Origin: Chitinophagaceae bacterium
GTDB taxonomy: Bacteria > Bacteroidota > Bacteroidia > Chitinophagales > Chitinophagaceae
Direction: 5' to 3'
DNA length: 60,249 nucleotides
Assembly: GCA_016786745.1 (NCBI GenBank)
Contig: JAEUVS010000145.1
Location: 1 to 60,249, forward strand
The number at the start of each line of letters is the position of its first letter. Within the stretch, counting starts at the first letter, position 1. The position numbers and the translations under genes were made by a program. This document shows, piece after piece, positions 1 through 8,043 of the stretch. The notes beneath the pieces were generated by a model. It did not search any database. It saw nothing but the letters and a program-made list of their open reading frames with translations, and had not been told where the DNA came from.

Positions 1-678
1 CGTCGCCCCACCCACATGATACACCACACTCGCGGGACATGAATAAACCAAATATCCCTTCCTCTGCAGCCGCCAGCAAAAGTCAATCTCCTCCTGGTGC
101 GCAAAAAAGAAATCATCAAGTCCACCCAGTTCATGATACAACCGGGCACGCACAAACATCGCCGCACCGCTCGCCCAGAATATCGGCTCAGCAGTATCAT
201 ATTGTCCTTGGTCATCCTCGCACACATCAAAAATCCTTCCCCTGGCAAAAGGATAACCGAGCCAATCGAGCCAGCCACCACACGCTCCCGAATACTCGAA
301 GTGCGACCGCTTGTCGTATTGAATAAGCTTCGGCTGGCAGGCGCCAATCAACGGATCCTGTTCCATCAGCGCGATCACCGGTTCAATCCACGACGCCTCT
401 ACTTCAACATCAGAATTCAACAGCACGTAATAATCACCTTCAATACCTTTCAACGCTTCATTATAGCCTCTCGCAAAACCATAGTTATGCGCCAGCTCAA
501 TTACCCGCACCTGCGGATAATAGGATCTCAAAAAAGGAATGGAGTCGTCGGTCGATGCATTATCGGCCACCACCACCTGGAAATTCGACCACGTTGAAGC
601 AATCACCGAAGGAAGAAACCGCTCAAGAAATTTTTGCCCGTTCCAGTTTAAGATAACTATCGAAACAAGTGGTGCCAA
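1..678 (-). CDS. Family 2 glycosyltransferase (3' end cut by window edge)
   Basis: The first 226 codons of a GT-A type glycosyltransferase that would transfer a sugar from a nucleotide donor to a glycan or lipid acceptor. The N-terminus reads MAPLVSIVILNWNG, followed by VVADNASTDDS, then the metal-binding DXD-like LLNSDVEVE, the acceptor-side FFAHQEEIDFCWRLQRKGY and VYHVGGAT at the window edge, all in family order. The start is TTG at 678-676; no ATG lies between it and the upstream in-frame stop. The gene runs away from the sensor kinase gene at 730. Family membership is clear, but acceptor and pathway cannot be told. It is incomplete only because the window ends. Confidence 0.9.
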   Translation of the reverse strand, partial: MAPLVSIVILNWNGQKFLERFLPSVIASTWSNFQVVVADNASTDDSIPFLRSYYPQVRVIELAHNYGFARGYNEALKGIEGDYYVLLNSDVEVEASWIEPVIALMEQDPLIGACQPKLIQYDKRSHFEYSGACGGWLDWLGYPFARGRIFDVCEDDQGQYDTAEPIFWASGAAMFVRARLYHELGGLDDFFFAHQEEIDFCWRLQRKGYLVYSCPASVVYHVGGAT

Positions 679-729
679 ATGATTTGGTATATTAAGCAGG
701 CAAATAAACGCTTTTTATAAATTAGATAA

Positions 730-1881
730 ATGATTCAACCGCTTTTTAACTGGAAAACCGGACTCGCGATCATTGCCATCGCAATAGTAAGCGGAACAAT
801 TTTTTACTCACAGTACCTCGCCAAAAAAATTGCAATCGAGGAACGCATCAAAGTCGAAGAATGGGTTGAAGCAGGAAAACTTTTGGTGAACGACACTTCA
901 GGCATAAGCGTTCGACTCGTAAGCATCATCATCACACAAAATAAATCCATACCGATAATTGTTACCGATGAACACAACAATATCCTCGATCACGTAAATC
1001 TCGATTCCACCCAAATAGCCGGCGATCCCAACTACCTGCGCGAACGACTCGACGCGTTCCGGTCGCGCAACGAACCCATTGAATGGATCAATCCCGCCAA
1101 CTCTTCTGAAAGAAATTTTTATTACTATGGCAACACCTCCCTTTTTAACCAGGTACGCTACTACCCACTCGTACAGTTACTGATTGTAGGGCTTTTCATC
1201 ACCATCACATTAATTGCCCTTACTACAAGTTTCCGGTCAACCCAAAACCAGGTATGGGCGGGCATGGCCAAGGAAACCGCGCACCAGCTCGGCACCCCGC
1301 TAAGCTCATTGCAGGGTTGGGTTGAAATGCTCAAAGACGCTAACGCCGAGACAATGATAGTAAGTGAAATGGAAAAAGATGTGAACAGGCTGAAACTCGT
1401 TTCAGACAGGTTCGGAAAAATTGGCAGCACCCCGCAACTTGAAGAAAACGATGTGGTAGAACTGGTGATGAAAATGATTGATTACATCCGGAAAAGAGCG
1501 TCGGGCAAGGTGGCATTTTCGGTGGATGTACCCGGCAAAACCCCTGTTGTAGGAAGAATTTCACCGCCGTTGTTTGATTGGGTAATCGAAAATCTTTTGA
1601 AAAATGCCCTTGACGCACTGGAGGGAAAAGGCACGATTCATGTGTCGATTACGGAAAACAATTCGGAAATAAACATTGATGTTGCCGATAATGGCAAAGG
1701 AATTTCAAAACAAAACATCAGGCAGGTGTTTAAACCAGGTTTTACAACGAAGAAAAGAGGCTGGGGGCTCGGATTAAGTCTTTCAAAAAGAATAATTGAA
1801 CAATATCACCAGGGACAGCTATTCGTAAAAAATTCCGAGCCCGGAAAAGGCACTACCTTTCGTATTATTTTGAAGAAGTGA
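730..1881 (+). CDS. Membrane sensor histidine kinase
   Basis: A 383-residue inner-membrane histidine kinase. One membrane helix lies at about residues 10-30 and a second at about 143-166, with an extracytoplasmic region of roughly 110 residues between them as the likely sensor. The phosphoacceptor is His185 in the motif ETAHQLGTPLSSLQGW, a form common in Bacteroidota kinases. The ATPase domain shows the N box (NLLKNALDA), G1 box (DNGKGI) and G2 region (GWGLGLSLSKRII). No response regulator gene adjoins it, so it looks like an orphan kinase or one with a distant partner. Its stop lies just before the glycerate kinase start, which suggests co-transcription. The signal it senses is unknown. Confidence 0.93.
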   Translation: MIQPLFNWKTGLAIIAIAIVSGTIFYSQYLAKKIAIEERIKVEEWVEAGKLLVNDTSGISVRLVSIIITQNKSIPIIVTDEHNNILDHVNLDSTQIAGDPNYLRERLDAFRSRNEPIEWINPANSSERNFYYYGNTSLFNQVRYYPLVQLLIVGLFITITLIALTTSFRSTQNQVWAGMAKETAHQLGTPLSSLQGWVEMLKDANAETMIVSEMEKDVNRLKLVSDRFGKIGSTPQLEENDVVELVMKMIDYIRKRASGKVAFSVDVPGKTPVVGRISPPLFDWVIENLLKNALDALEGKGTIHVSITENNSEINIDVADNGKGISKQNIRQVFKPGFTTKKRGWGLGLSLSKRIIEQYHQGQLFVKNSEPGKGTTFRIILKK

Positions 1882-1883
1882 TA

Positions 1884-3194
1884 ATGGAAAATACAGTTCA
1901 GAAAGATCATGTGAAGCAGATATTTGATGCAGCGGTTGAGGCCGTGCAACCCGCCAATATTATACCTCACGTTCTCAATATTCGCGACGGACGATTCCAG
2001 GTTGGCGAGGACCTGCTGCCTTTTGAGCATTTCGAAAATATTTATGTTGCCGGCGCGGGCAAAGCCACAGCGGCAATGGCCTACGAGGTTGAGAAGATAC
2101 TCGGTACGCATCTCACGGAGGGAGTAATCGCCGTACGTGATGTGGTTGACGTTCCATTGAAGTATACGCGCACCATCGTTGGTGGACATCCGCTCCCCGA
2201 CCGAAACAGTGTAGTTGCCGCTGAAGAGATTGTAAAGTTGCTGGGGAAATTAAAGAAGCATGACCTCCTGATTTTTTTGTTGAGCGGAGGTGCGTCTTCA
2301 CTCATGATGGATATACCCGAAGGGTTATTTCTACCGGATGTGATCCTGGTTCTCGACAGGCTGATGAAACGAGGCGCAACCATTCACGAGTTGAATGTGG
2401 TAAGAAAGCATTTGTCGGAGTTAAAAGGCGGTCAGCTTGTTAAAAAATGTTCAGGCGCGATGGTGGTCGCTTTTATTATGAGCGACGTGATAGGAAATGA
2501 TCCGCAGTTGATAGGTTCCGGGCCCACCACGGGTGATGAAAGCACTTTTGAAGACGCAATGGGTATTTTAGAAAAATACGATCTGAGGAAAGATGCGCCT
2601 TATTCAATTCTGTCTTATTTAGAAAAGGGTATAAATAAAACTATTCCGGCGAACCCGTCACCCGGCGACCCGGTATTTAAACACACCCGGAATAATATCA
2701 TTGCCGACAACCGGAAGGCGCTGAATGCGGCGAAAGAAAAAGCAGGTGAACTAGGATATGAGGCTCATATTATTACTGATTCATTGTCTGGCTTCGCCGA
2801 AGAGGCTGCAAAAGAATGGGTATCGAAAGCAAGCTCGTTGAGAAGAAAAAAGATTTGCATGATCGCCGGTGGCGAAACGACTGTTAAAGTAAAAGGAACC
2901 GGAAAAGGTGGGCGCAGCCAGCAGTTTGCGCTTACAGCAGCGGTGGCTTTGAAAAATTCTTCTGAAATTACCTTACTTGCAGCGGGTACGGATGGCAGTG
3001 ATGGACCAACGGATGCGGCTGGCGCGTTTGCAGACAGTAACACGTATGCGCGTGCAAAAGAACAGGGCCTGGATGCGCAGGCGTTTCTTGAAAATAACGA
3101 TGCATATCATTTTTTTGAGAGAACCGGCGATTTATTAAAAACCGGGCCAACGAACACGAATGTGATGGATGTGATTGTAACCGTAATTGGATAA
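1884..3194 (+). CDS. Glycerate 2-kinase (MOFRL family)
   Basis: Phosphorylates D-glycerate with ATP to 2-phosphoglycerate, feeding glycerate from glyoxylate, tartrate or serine routes into lower glycolysis. About 436 residues, normal for the GckA/TtuD family. Visible blocks are VAGAGKATAAMA, GGHPLPDRNS, LLSGGASSLM, MSDVIGNDPQLIGSGPT, then the C-terminal MOFRL region with GGETTVKVKGTGKGGRSQQ and AAGTDGSDGPTDAAGA. I chose ATG 1884; GTG 1878 would overlap the kinase stop codon and add two residues. It directly follows the sensor kinase gene and is probably co-transcribed. A palindromic dispersed repeat follows at 3209. Confidence 0.93.
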   Translation: MENTVQKDHVKQIFDAAVEAVQPANIIPHVLNIRDGRFQVGEDLLPFEHFENIYVAGAGKATAAMAYEVEKILGTHLTEGVIAVRDVVDVPLKYTRTIVGGHPLPDRNSVVAAEEIVKLLGKLKKHDLLIFLLSGGASSLMMDIPEGLFLPDVILVLDRLMKRGATIHELNVVRKHLSELKGGQLVKKCSGAMVVAFIMSDVIGNDPQLIGSGPTTGDESTFEDAMGILEKYDLRKDAPYSILSYLEKGINKTIPANPSPGDPVFKHTRNNIIADNRKALNAAKEKAGELGYEAHIITDSLSGFAEEAAKEWVSKASSLRRKKICMIAGGETTVKVKGTGKGGRSQQFALTAAVALKNSSEITLLAAGTDGSDGPTDAAGAFADSNTYARAKEQGLDAQAFLENNDAYHFFERTGDLLKTGPTNTNVMDVIVTVIG

Positions 3195-3208
3195 TTAGCT
3201 GCTCCGCC

Positions 3209-3250
3209 GATCCCTCACACTCGCGGCTTCGCCGCTCGGTTCGGGATGAC
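3209..3250. repeat. Dispersed palindromic repeat, GATCCCTC...CGGGATGAC type
   Basis: A 42-bp intergenic element that begins GATCCCTCA and ends CGGGATGAC, with a perfect central hairpin GCGGC-TTC-GCCGC at 3223-3235. Related copies sit at 28065-28221, 32702-32754 and 35847-35871. This copy lies between the glycerate kinase stop and the nnrDE start. The first possible ATG of nnrDE (3260) lies just behind it, which argues for the later start at 3293. It may be a REP-like element or a transcription-end structure; no transposase is nearby. Confidence 0.75.
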
Positions 3251-3292
3251 GAACCCGGAATGAACAACATGCAAAAACAGACCACCCCTCGA

Positions 3293-4792
3293 ATGAAAAT
3301 TTTCAACACAGAGCAAATCAGGAAATGGGATGAATATACCATCACTCATGAACCCATCGCTTCGATTGACCTCATGGAACGCGCTGCCAAAGCGTGTTTC
3401 GACTGGCTGATAGACCATAAATACAAAAACCGCAGTTTTAGTATTTTTTGCAGCAAGGGAAATAATGGCGGAGACGGCCTTGCACTTGCGCGGATGCTTT
3501 CCTACACCGGTCACAATGTTGCAGTGTTTATCCTGGAGTTCGGCTACATGGGCACAAACGATTTCCAGGCTAATCTCGCGCGCCTTCACGAAACGGAAGC
3601 CAACATCAGTTTTATTTCTTCAAAAGAAAATATTCGCGGCATACGTGAAAACGATGTAGTAATTGACGCGGTACTTGGCTCGGGATTAAACAGGCCTCTC
3701 GATGGATTAACAGCTGAAGTGGTTGAGCACATCAACCAGTCGGGCAATGAAATCATTGCTATTGATATTCCGACAGGATTGTTTGTTGATAAAAGTGCGG
3801 GGGCCGGCGTTGTTATTCATGCAACGCATACGCTTAGCTTTCAATGTTACAAACTCGCATTTCTGATTAAAGAAAACCAGCAATTCGTTGGAGAACTCCA
3901 TGTGCTGAATATCGGTTTACATGAAGAGTTTTTGAACAATACATCATCTAACTATACCCTCGTCGACGGCACACTGGCACACCAGTTACTAAAACCAAGA
4001 AAAAAATTCTCGCATAAAGGGGATTATGGTCATGGTGCGTTGATTGTCGGCAGTACCGGCCTGATGGGTGCCGCGGTACTGTGCGCAAAGGCTTTCATGC
4101 GCAGTGGTGCAGGAAAACTTACCTGTCATATTCCCGCCGAAGGAAATGTAATCATGCAGATTTCTGTTCCGGAAGCGATGAGCAAAATTGAAAAAGGGAA
4201 TGATCATATCGCATCTGTAAGTTCCCTTGAAAAATACGACGCGGTTGGTATTGGTCCCGGGATAAACCTGTACGATTCTCATTCAAAATTGCTGGCGTCC
4301 GTTTTCAAAGAGTATCGTAAGCCGATGGTTATAGACGCTGATGCGTTGAATGTATTATCAAAATCACCGGAGCTGCTTAAACAGGTTCCCTCATTTTCGA
4401 TATTAACTCCGCATACGCGCGAATTTGAAAGATTATTCGGCAGCCAGGCATCCGACTTCAACAGAATTGAAATAGCGTTGGAAAAAGCGAAAGGGCTCAA
4501 TGTTATCATGGTGCTGAAAGGTCCGTATACTTTTATTGCCACGCCCGGCGGTATGGGATATTTCAACAATTCGGGAAACCCGGGAATGGCTACCGGTGGA
4601 ACAGGGGATGTGCTCACAGGATTAATTACCGGTTTGCTGTGCCAGGGTTATCCTCCCGAACATGCAGCTATTCTGGGAGTTTATGTGCATGGCTTAGCAG
4701 GGGATCTTGCAGCGTTCTCTCTTTCACAGCAGGCGATGACCGCAGGTGATGTGATTGACTACCTGGGAGAAGCTTTTAAAGCGCTTCAATAA
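3293..4792 (+). CDS. nnrDE: Bifunctional NAD(P)HX epimerase / ADP-dependent NAD(P)HX dehydratase
   Basis: Cytosolic metabolite-repair enzyme that restores hydrated NADH and NADPH. The N-terminal YjeF_N epimerase domain (about residues 1-215) has GNNGGDGLALARML and AIDIPTGLF; the C-terminal ribokinase-like dehydratase domain (about 230-495) has HKGDYGHGALIVGST, IGPGI, VIDADALN, LTPHTREFERL and the nucleotide motif MATGGTGDVLTGLITG. The length of 499 residues matches the fused family. ATG 3293 gives the usual N-terminus MKIFNTEQIRKWDEYT; an in-frame ATG at 3260 would add 11 residues encoded next to a repeat and is less likely. The gene stands on its own and ends 2 bp before the convergent DinB gene. 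Confidence 0.94.
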   Translation: MKIFNTEQIRKWDEYTITHEPIASIDLMERAAKACFDWLIDHKYKNRSFSIFCSKGNNGGDGLALARMLSYTGHNVAVFILEFGYMGTNDFQANLARLHETEANISFISSKENIRGIRENDVVIDAVLGSGLNRPLDGLTAEVVEHINQSGNEIIAIDIPTGLFVDKSAGAGVVIHATHTLSFQCYKLAFLIKENQQFVGELHVLNIGLHEEFLNNTSSNYTLVDGTLAHQLLKPRKKFSHKGDYGHGALIVGSTGLMGAAVLCAKAFMRSGAGKLTCHIPAEGNVIMQISVPEAMSKIEKGNDHIASVSSLEKYDAVGIGPGINLYDSHSKLLASVFKEYRKPMVIDADALNVLSKSPELLKQVPSFSILTPHTREFERLFGSQASDFNRIEIALEKAKGLNVIMVLKGPYTFIATPGGMGYFNNSGNPGMATGGTGDVLTGLITGLLCQGYPPEHAAILGVYVHGLAGDLAAFSLSQQAMTAGDVIDYLGEAFKALQ

Positions 4793-4794
4793 AT

Positions 4795-5256
4795 TTATTT
4801 CTGTACCAACTTCTTCATGGCAGAAATCACGCCCGTATGCAGTCCCTCATGAAAATGCATATACACAAGCGCATCGTTAATATTTGCCATTTCAAGTCCT
4901 GTGCGGGTTGTCCACGGCGAAAAATCTTTAAAGGCATTTTGCTGGAAATCTCTTTCAAGCTGGTCGAGCGCGGAGAAAAGAAGTTTTTTTATTTCGTCTT
5001 CTTCGTCACTTTGAAAAAATGCTTCGGGCTTCGTTCCTGCTGCAAATTTTTTGAATGTTTCTTCCGGAAGGGCAGGTTTGAGACCTGGACGAATGTAGCA
5101 GATGGCCTGCTGTGAGGCAACGAGGTGACCGATGTTCCAAAAAATATTGTTGTTGAAACCGTGCGGAATGATATTTAATTTTTCGAGCGACAGGTCTTTG
5201 ACGCTGTTGAGCACATATGTCCGGGTTTTCCTGATATTGTCAATAAGATGAATCAT
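4795..5256 (-). CDS. DinB superfamily protein
   Basis: A 153-residue four-helix-bundle protein of the DinB_2 type, a fold whose members usually bind a divalent metal through three histidines and often act as thiol-dependent transferases. Candidate ligands are His in WNIGHLVASQQ (about residue 44) and in HFHEGLHTGVI near the C-terminus. It is a single small gene facing nnrDE; the two stops lie 2 bp apart. Its 5' side adjoins the promoter region of the arsR gene. The fold call is firm; the substrate is unknown. Confidence 0.85.
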   Translation of the reverse strand: MIHLIDNIRKTRTYVLNSVKDLSLEKLNIIPHGFNNNIFWNIGHLVASQQAICYIRPGLKPALPEETFKKFAAGTKPEAFFQSDEEDEIKKLLFSALDQLERDFQQNAFKDFSPWTTRTGLEMANINDALVYMHFHEGLHTGVISAMKKLVQK

Positions 5257-5331
5257 TGCTTAAAGGTACGTAGCGAATGACCACGATGCCCCCTGGGTGG
5301 ATGCTACATGTTAATTTTTTTTCAAAAATTG

Positions 5332-5379
5332 ATGCGCAACCAAAAATTTGCATATATTTGCAACCGAACAGTTGCGCAT
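5332..5379 (+). promoter_or_regulatory. Promoter of arsR-AHSA1 operon inside a 9-bp inverted repeat
   Basis: ATGCGCAAC at 5332-5340 and its exact inverse GTTGCGCAT at 5371-5379 enclose 30 bp. Within lies a perfect -7 element TATATTTG (5353-5360); ATTG at 5328-5331, 21 bp upstream, is a plausible -33 element, so transcription would start near 5365. Each half site would cover one end of the promoter or the start site, a usual layout for a self-regulating ArsR dimer. The operator role is inferred; the repeat itself is directly visible. Confidence 0.6.
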
Positions 5380-5384
5380 AGAAA

Positions 5385-5696
5385 ATGAAAAAAGATGTAT
5401 TCCAGGCAATTGCCGACCCCACCCGGAGGGCGATACTTAGCTTAATCGCTGTTAATGCGATGACGCCAAACGCCCTGGCCGAACATTTTGAAATGTCGCG
5501 ACAGGCGGTGTCGAAACACATACAGGTGTTGAAAGAATCTGACCTGTTGACGCACCGCCAGGAGGGCAGAGAAATTTTTTACCAGGTTCAAACCAAAAAA
5601 TTAAAAGAAGTGGATAAATGGCTTGAAACTTTTCGCGAGAGCTGGGAAGACCGTTTCAGCAAACTCGACGAACTATTGAAAAAAAATAAAAAATAG
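5385..5696 (+). CDS. ArsR-family winged-helix repressor
   Basis: A 103-residue winged-helix DNA-binding protein. It begins MKKDVFQAIADPTRRAILSL, and its recognition region TPNALAEHFEMSRQAVSKHI is followed by the wing LLTHRQEGREIFYQ. There is no CxCxxC metal site, so it belongs to the metal-independent group usually paired with an SRPBCC partner. The AHSA1-type gene starts 6 bp after its stop. The 9-bp inverted repeat around its promoter suggests autoregulation. The effector is not evident. Confidence 0.92.
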   Translation: MKKDVFQAIADPTRRAILSLIAVNAMTPNALAEHFEMSRQAVSKHIQVLKESDLLTHRQEGREIFYQVQTKKLKEVDKWLETFRESWEDRFSKLDELLKKNKK

Positions 5697-5702
5697 ACAA
5701 TC

Positions 5703-6194
5703 ATGGCAGCAACAACTAAAAACGTTACAGTTAACAAAGACGTAGCAAACAAAAAAATTACAGTCGTTCGCGAATTTGATGCGCCCGTGGAGCGGGTATG
5801 GAAAGCATGGACAGAAAAAGAATCACTCGACCGTTGGTGGGCGCCGAGGCCATGGAAGGCGGAAACGAAATCGATGGATTTTCGTGAAGGTGGCAGCTGG
5901 TTATACGCGATGGTTGGTCCCGATGGAGAAAAACACTGGGCGGCTATGAATTTCAAAAAAATTGAAACGAATAAAGGATATACGGCCGAGGATTACTTTG
6001 CTGATGAAAACGGAAAACGTTCAGGCGATCTCCCCGGGATGAACTGGAAAACGACGTTTGCAGGCTCGGGCGATACAACGAAGGTTACGATAGAAATTAC
6101 GTTTAGCAGGGAAGAAGATCTTCAGAAGATTCTTGAGATGGGCTTCGAGCAGGGATTTCTCGCTGCGTTGGGCAACCTCGACGAGCTGCTGTAA
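5703..6194 (+). CDS. SRPBCC / AHSA1-type protein
   Basis: A 163-residue START-like (SRPBCC) protein with a large hydrophobic cavity. Typical features are the opening strand ITVVREFDAPVERVWKAWTE, then LDRWWAPRPWKAETKSMDFREGG and the C-terminal helix LQKILEMGFEQGFLAALGNL. These proteins are co-transcribed with ArsR-like repressors in many bacteria, and here the gap is 6 bp. A ligand-binding role is probable; chaperone activation, which the family name implies, is not supported for bacterial members. A rho-independent terminator follows at 6218. Confidence 0.9.
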   Translation: MAATTKNVTVNKDVANKKITVVREFDAPVERVWKAWTEKESLDRWWAPRPWKAETKSMDFREGGSWLYAMVGPDGEKHWAAMNFKKIETNKGYTAEDYFADENGKRSGDLPGMNWKTTFAGSGDTTKVTIEITFSREEDLQKILEMGFEQGFLAALGNLDELL

Positions 6195-6217
6195 CCATAA
6201 ATATGTATTTCATTCAC

Positions 6218-6246
6218 AAACCCGCCGGGCTGGCGGGTTTTTTTAT
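6218..6246 (+). terminator. Rho-independent terminator after arsR-AHSA1
   Basis: Inverted repeat ACCCGCC / GGCGGGT with a short loop followed by seven T residues. It lies 24 bp behind the AHSA1 stop and separates that operon from the tRNA promoter. Confidence 0.85.
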
Positions 6247-6303
6247 GGGTCCTCTCCCTTTTCCCTTCTCCCTTCTTCTCCCCCTCTCCTCTTAAAATTC
6301 TGG

Positions 6304-6331
6304 TTTAAAAACTCCATTTCCCTTAATTTTG
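6304..6331 (+). promoter_or_regulatory. Promoter of tRNA-Leu
   Basis: A perfect -7 element TAATTTTG at 6324-6331, 13 bp before the mature tRNA 5' end, predicts a start near 6336. The -33 region is less clear; the best candidates are TTTA at 6304 or CTGG a few bases earlier. Confidence 0.6.
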
Positions 6332-6344
6332 CGGTCTCTCAAAT

Positions 6345-6428
6345 GCGGAGGTGGCGAAATTGGTAGACGCACTACTTTGAGGTGGTAGCGCCTTAACGGG
6401 CGTGGGAGTTCGAATCTCCTCTTCCGCA
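6345..6428 (+). tRNA. tRNA-Leu (GAG)
   Basis: Class II tRNA of 84 nt. Acceptor GCGGAGG pairs with CTTCCGC (one G-U). The anticodon arm has loop TTGAGGT with GAG at the anticodon position. The long variable arm GCGCCTTAACGGGCGT is typical of leucine, and the T arm GGGAGTTCGAATCTCC is complete. CCA is not encoded. It has its own promoter and terminator. Confidence 0.97.
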
Positions 6429-6433
6429 CTTCT

Positions 6434-6458
6434 GAAACCCGCCCCTGGCGGGTTTTTT
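6434..6458 (+). terminator. Rho-independent terminator of tRNA-Leu
   Basis: AAACCCGCC and GGCGGGTTT form a strong stem with a 3-base loop, followed by a T run. It starts 6 bp after the tRNA and ends only 15 bp before the proposed CTG start of the acyltransferase. Confidence 0.88.
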
Positions 6459-6472
6459 AAAATACTAACCGC

Positions 6473-7549
6473 CTGAAAACCGAGCACTTAACTTTTACAA
6501 GATTCGTTGCCGCGATAGTCATCGTTTTCTTCCATTTCGGCGTAGACGCCCCTCCATTCGATAATAATTTCTTTCGCCCACTGATTGTTAACGCGGGCCT
6601 GTCTGTAAGCTATTTCTTTATTTTATCTGGATTTGTAATGATCGTGGCCTATGGCAATAAAGCCAGGCCGTTCAATACCGCTCTTTATCTCAGGAACAGG
6701 GCCGCCAGGATACTGCCACTGTATTACACAGCCATTGTTTTAATGATCATCTACTATTTCCTGCGGGTAAATGTTTTGAACACCCCTTCCAATTACTATG
6801 TGAACACTTACGATACTTTACTTAACAGCTTGCTCATACAGGCATGGATACCCGAAAAGGCATTTACGCTCAATCCGCCGGCCTGGTCATTGTCGGTCGA
6901 GGCTTTCTTCTATCTTGCGTTTCCCTTTATTTTTTACAGGCTGTATAAAAAGCTCTCCTACCGGGCTTTTATGATGTTCACGATCGCTTTTTTTATCGTC
7001 AGCCAGTTGGTATTCCATTTTCTGATTTATACCTGGCCAGAACAGCTATACTTTTTCTATTTTCTGCCCGCATTGCGGCTTAACGAATTCCTTATTGGAA
7101 ACGGTTTGGGCGCGTTATTTCTTATGCAAAGAAAAGGTTGGAAAAATTCAGGTTACCTGTTAGTTGTGCTGTTGACAGTTTCGATTTATGTACTGAGAAA
7201 AGATGTTTCGCCGCTTGATTTTCACAACGGCCTGTTTGCAATATTTTTTGCTCCGATGCTCTTTGTTTTGGCGATGAACCAGGGAGCCATTAATCGTTTA
7301 TTTAGTAAAAGGCCATTTGTGTTCCTCGGAGAAATCAGTTATGGTGTATACCTTTTACAATACCCGGTTTACTTTTTCTTTACTTCCACGCTTACGTTCT
7401 TCGGCCGAAAAATCACGCCACCCTTGTTTTACGTATACCTGCTGATTTTGCTTGTCGTGTCGGCTGCATCTTATATTTTTATTGAGCTGCCACTGCGCAA
7501 CCGGATTCGAAAAACACATGCAACTACCCAAACCAAAGCCGCGCAATAG
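6473..7549 (+). CDS. Membrane O-acyltransferase (acyltransferase 3 family), CTG start proposed
   Basis: A multi-pass inner-membrane protein of about 358 residues that would acylate a sugar, lipid or glycan. The family N-terminus is visible as KTEHLTFTRFVAAIVIVFFH, with the catalytic-type His in the first helix. The motifs LSVSYFFILSGFVM, LYLRNRAARILPLYY, PPAWSLSVEAFFYLAFP and the late LGEISYGVYLLQYPVYFF follow. The first canonical ATG (6638) lies after the first helix and would delete it, so translation probably starts at CTG 6473, right behind the in-frame stop at 6458. Either this is a non-AUG start or the ATG was lost. Its 3' end overlaps the convergent response regulator gene by 26 bp. 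Confidence 0.82.
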   Translation: MKTEHLTFTRFVAAIVIVFFHFGVDAPPFDNNFFRPLIVNAGLSVSYFFILSGFVMIVAYGNKARPFNTALYLRNRAARILPLYYTAIVLMIIYYFLRVNVLNTPSNYYVNTYDTLLNSLLIQAWIPEKAFTLNPPAWSLSVEAFFYLAFPFIFYRLYKKLSYRAFMMFTIAFFIVSQLVFHFLIYTWPEQLYFFYFLPALRLNEFLIGNGLGALFLMQRKGWKNSGYLLVVLLTVSIYVLRKDVSPLDFHNGLFAIFFAPMLFVLAMNQGAINRLFSKRPFVFLGEISYGVYLLQYPVYFFFTSTLTFFGRKITPPLFYVYLLILLVVSAASYIFIELPLRNRIRKTHATTQTKAAQ

Positions 7550-7931
7550 CGTTTGTAAGCGTAACGAGTTCGGTATAAGAAGGAGGTTTGCTGATGAAGC
7601 AATTTGCGCCCAATGAATACGAAGCGCTGCGATCAGTTAACAAAGTGGATGTTGTTAATACGATTGTGGGGATGTGATTGTACTGCGGATTCGATTTGAT
7701 CTCTTTCAAAGCCTGCATACCCAACATGCCGGGCATATTTAAATCAAGTAAAATGAGTGAGGGATAATCCGTTTCCGCACAGTCAGCGAGCGTTCTCATC
7801 AGTTCATCACCATTTTCAATGAACACATAATCCATTTTGGTGTTGTTCTCAAGGAACGCATCAAGAATAATTTGCCTGTCATCAGGGTCGTCATCAACAA
7901 TGTAAACCAGGTTTTTTGGATTTGGTTTCAT
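7524..7931 (-). CDS. Single-domain response regulator
   Basis: A 135-residue stand-alone receiver domain. Acidic pocket residues are in VYIVDDDPDDRQ, the phospho-acceptor Asp in LILLDLNMPG, the switch Thr in IVLTTSTLL and the invariant Lys in CFISKPPSY. No output domain is present, so it acts by protein contact, as CheY-like or phosphorelay proteins do. ATG 7931 gives MKPNPKNLVYIVDDD; longer open frame upstream is antisense to the DUF2130 gene and not protein-like. The nearest kinase is at 730-1881, not adjacent, so its partner is unknown. Confidence 0.9.
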   Translation of the reverse strand: MKPNPKNLVYIVDDDPDDRQIILDAFLENNTKMDYVFIENGDELMRTLADCAETDYPSLILLDLNMPGMLGMQALKEIKSNPQYNHIPTIVLTTSTLLTDRSASYSLGANCFISKPPSYTELVTLTNAIARLWFG

Positions 7932-8043
7932 ATAAGCTACTTGATTGTCTCCCGTAAAAATAATAGAATGATCATACCCTGTCAAATCATGATAAAAATA
8001 TTGATAAAAAAGGAAAAAGCAACAACTTGCATAAAAAGTATTG

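Noticed and set aside
39..597. Plus-strand open frames over the first 600 bases
   Set aside because: They are antisense to a clear glycosyltransferase gene with all family motifs and have no protein-like composition.
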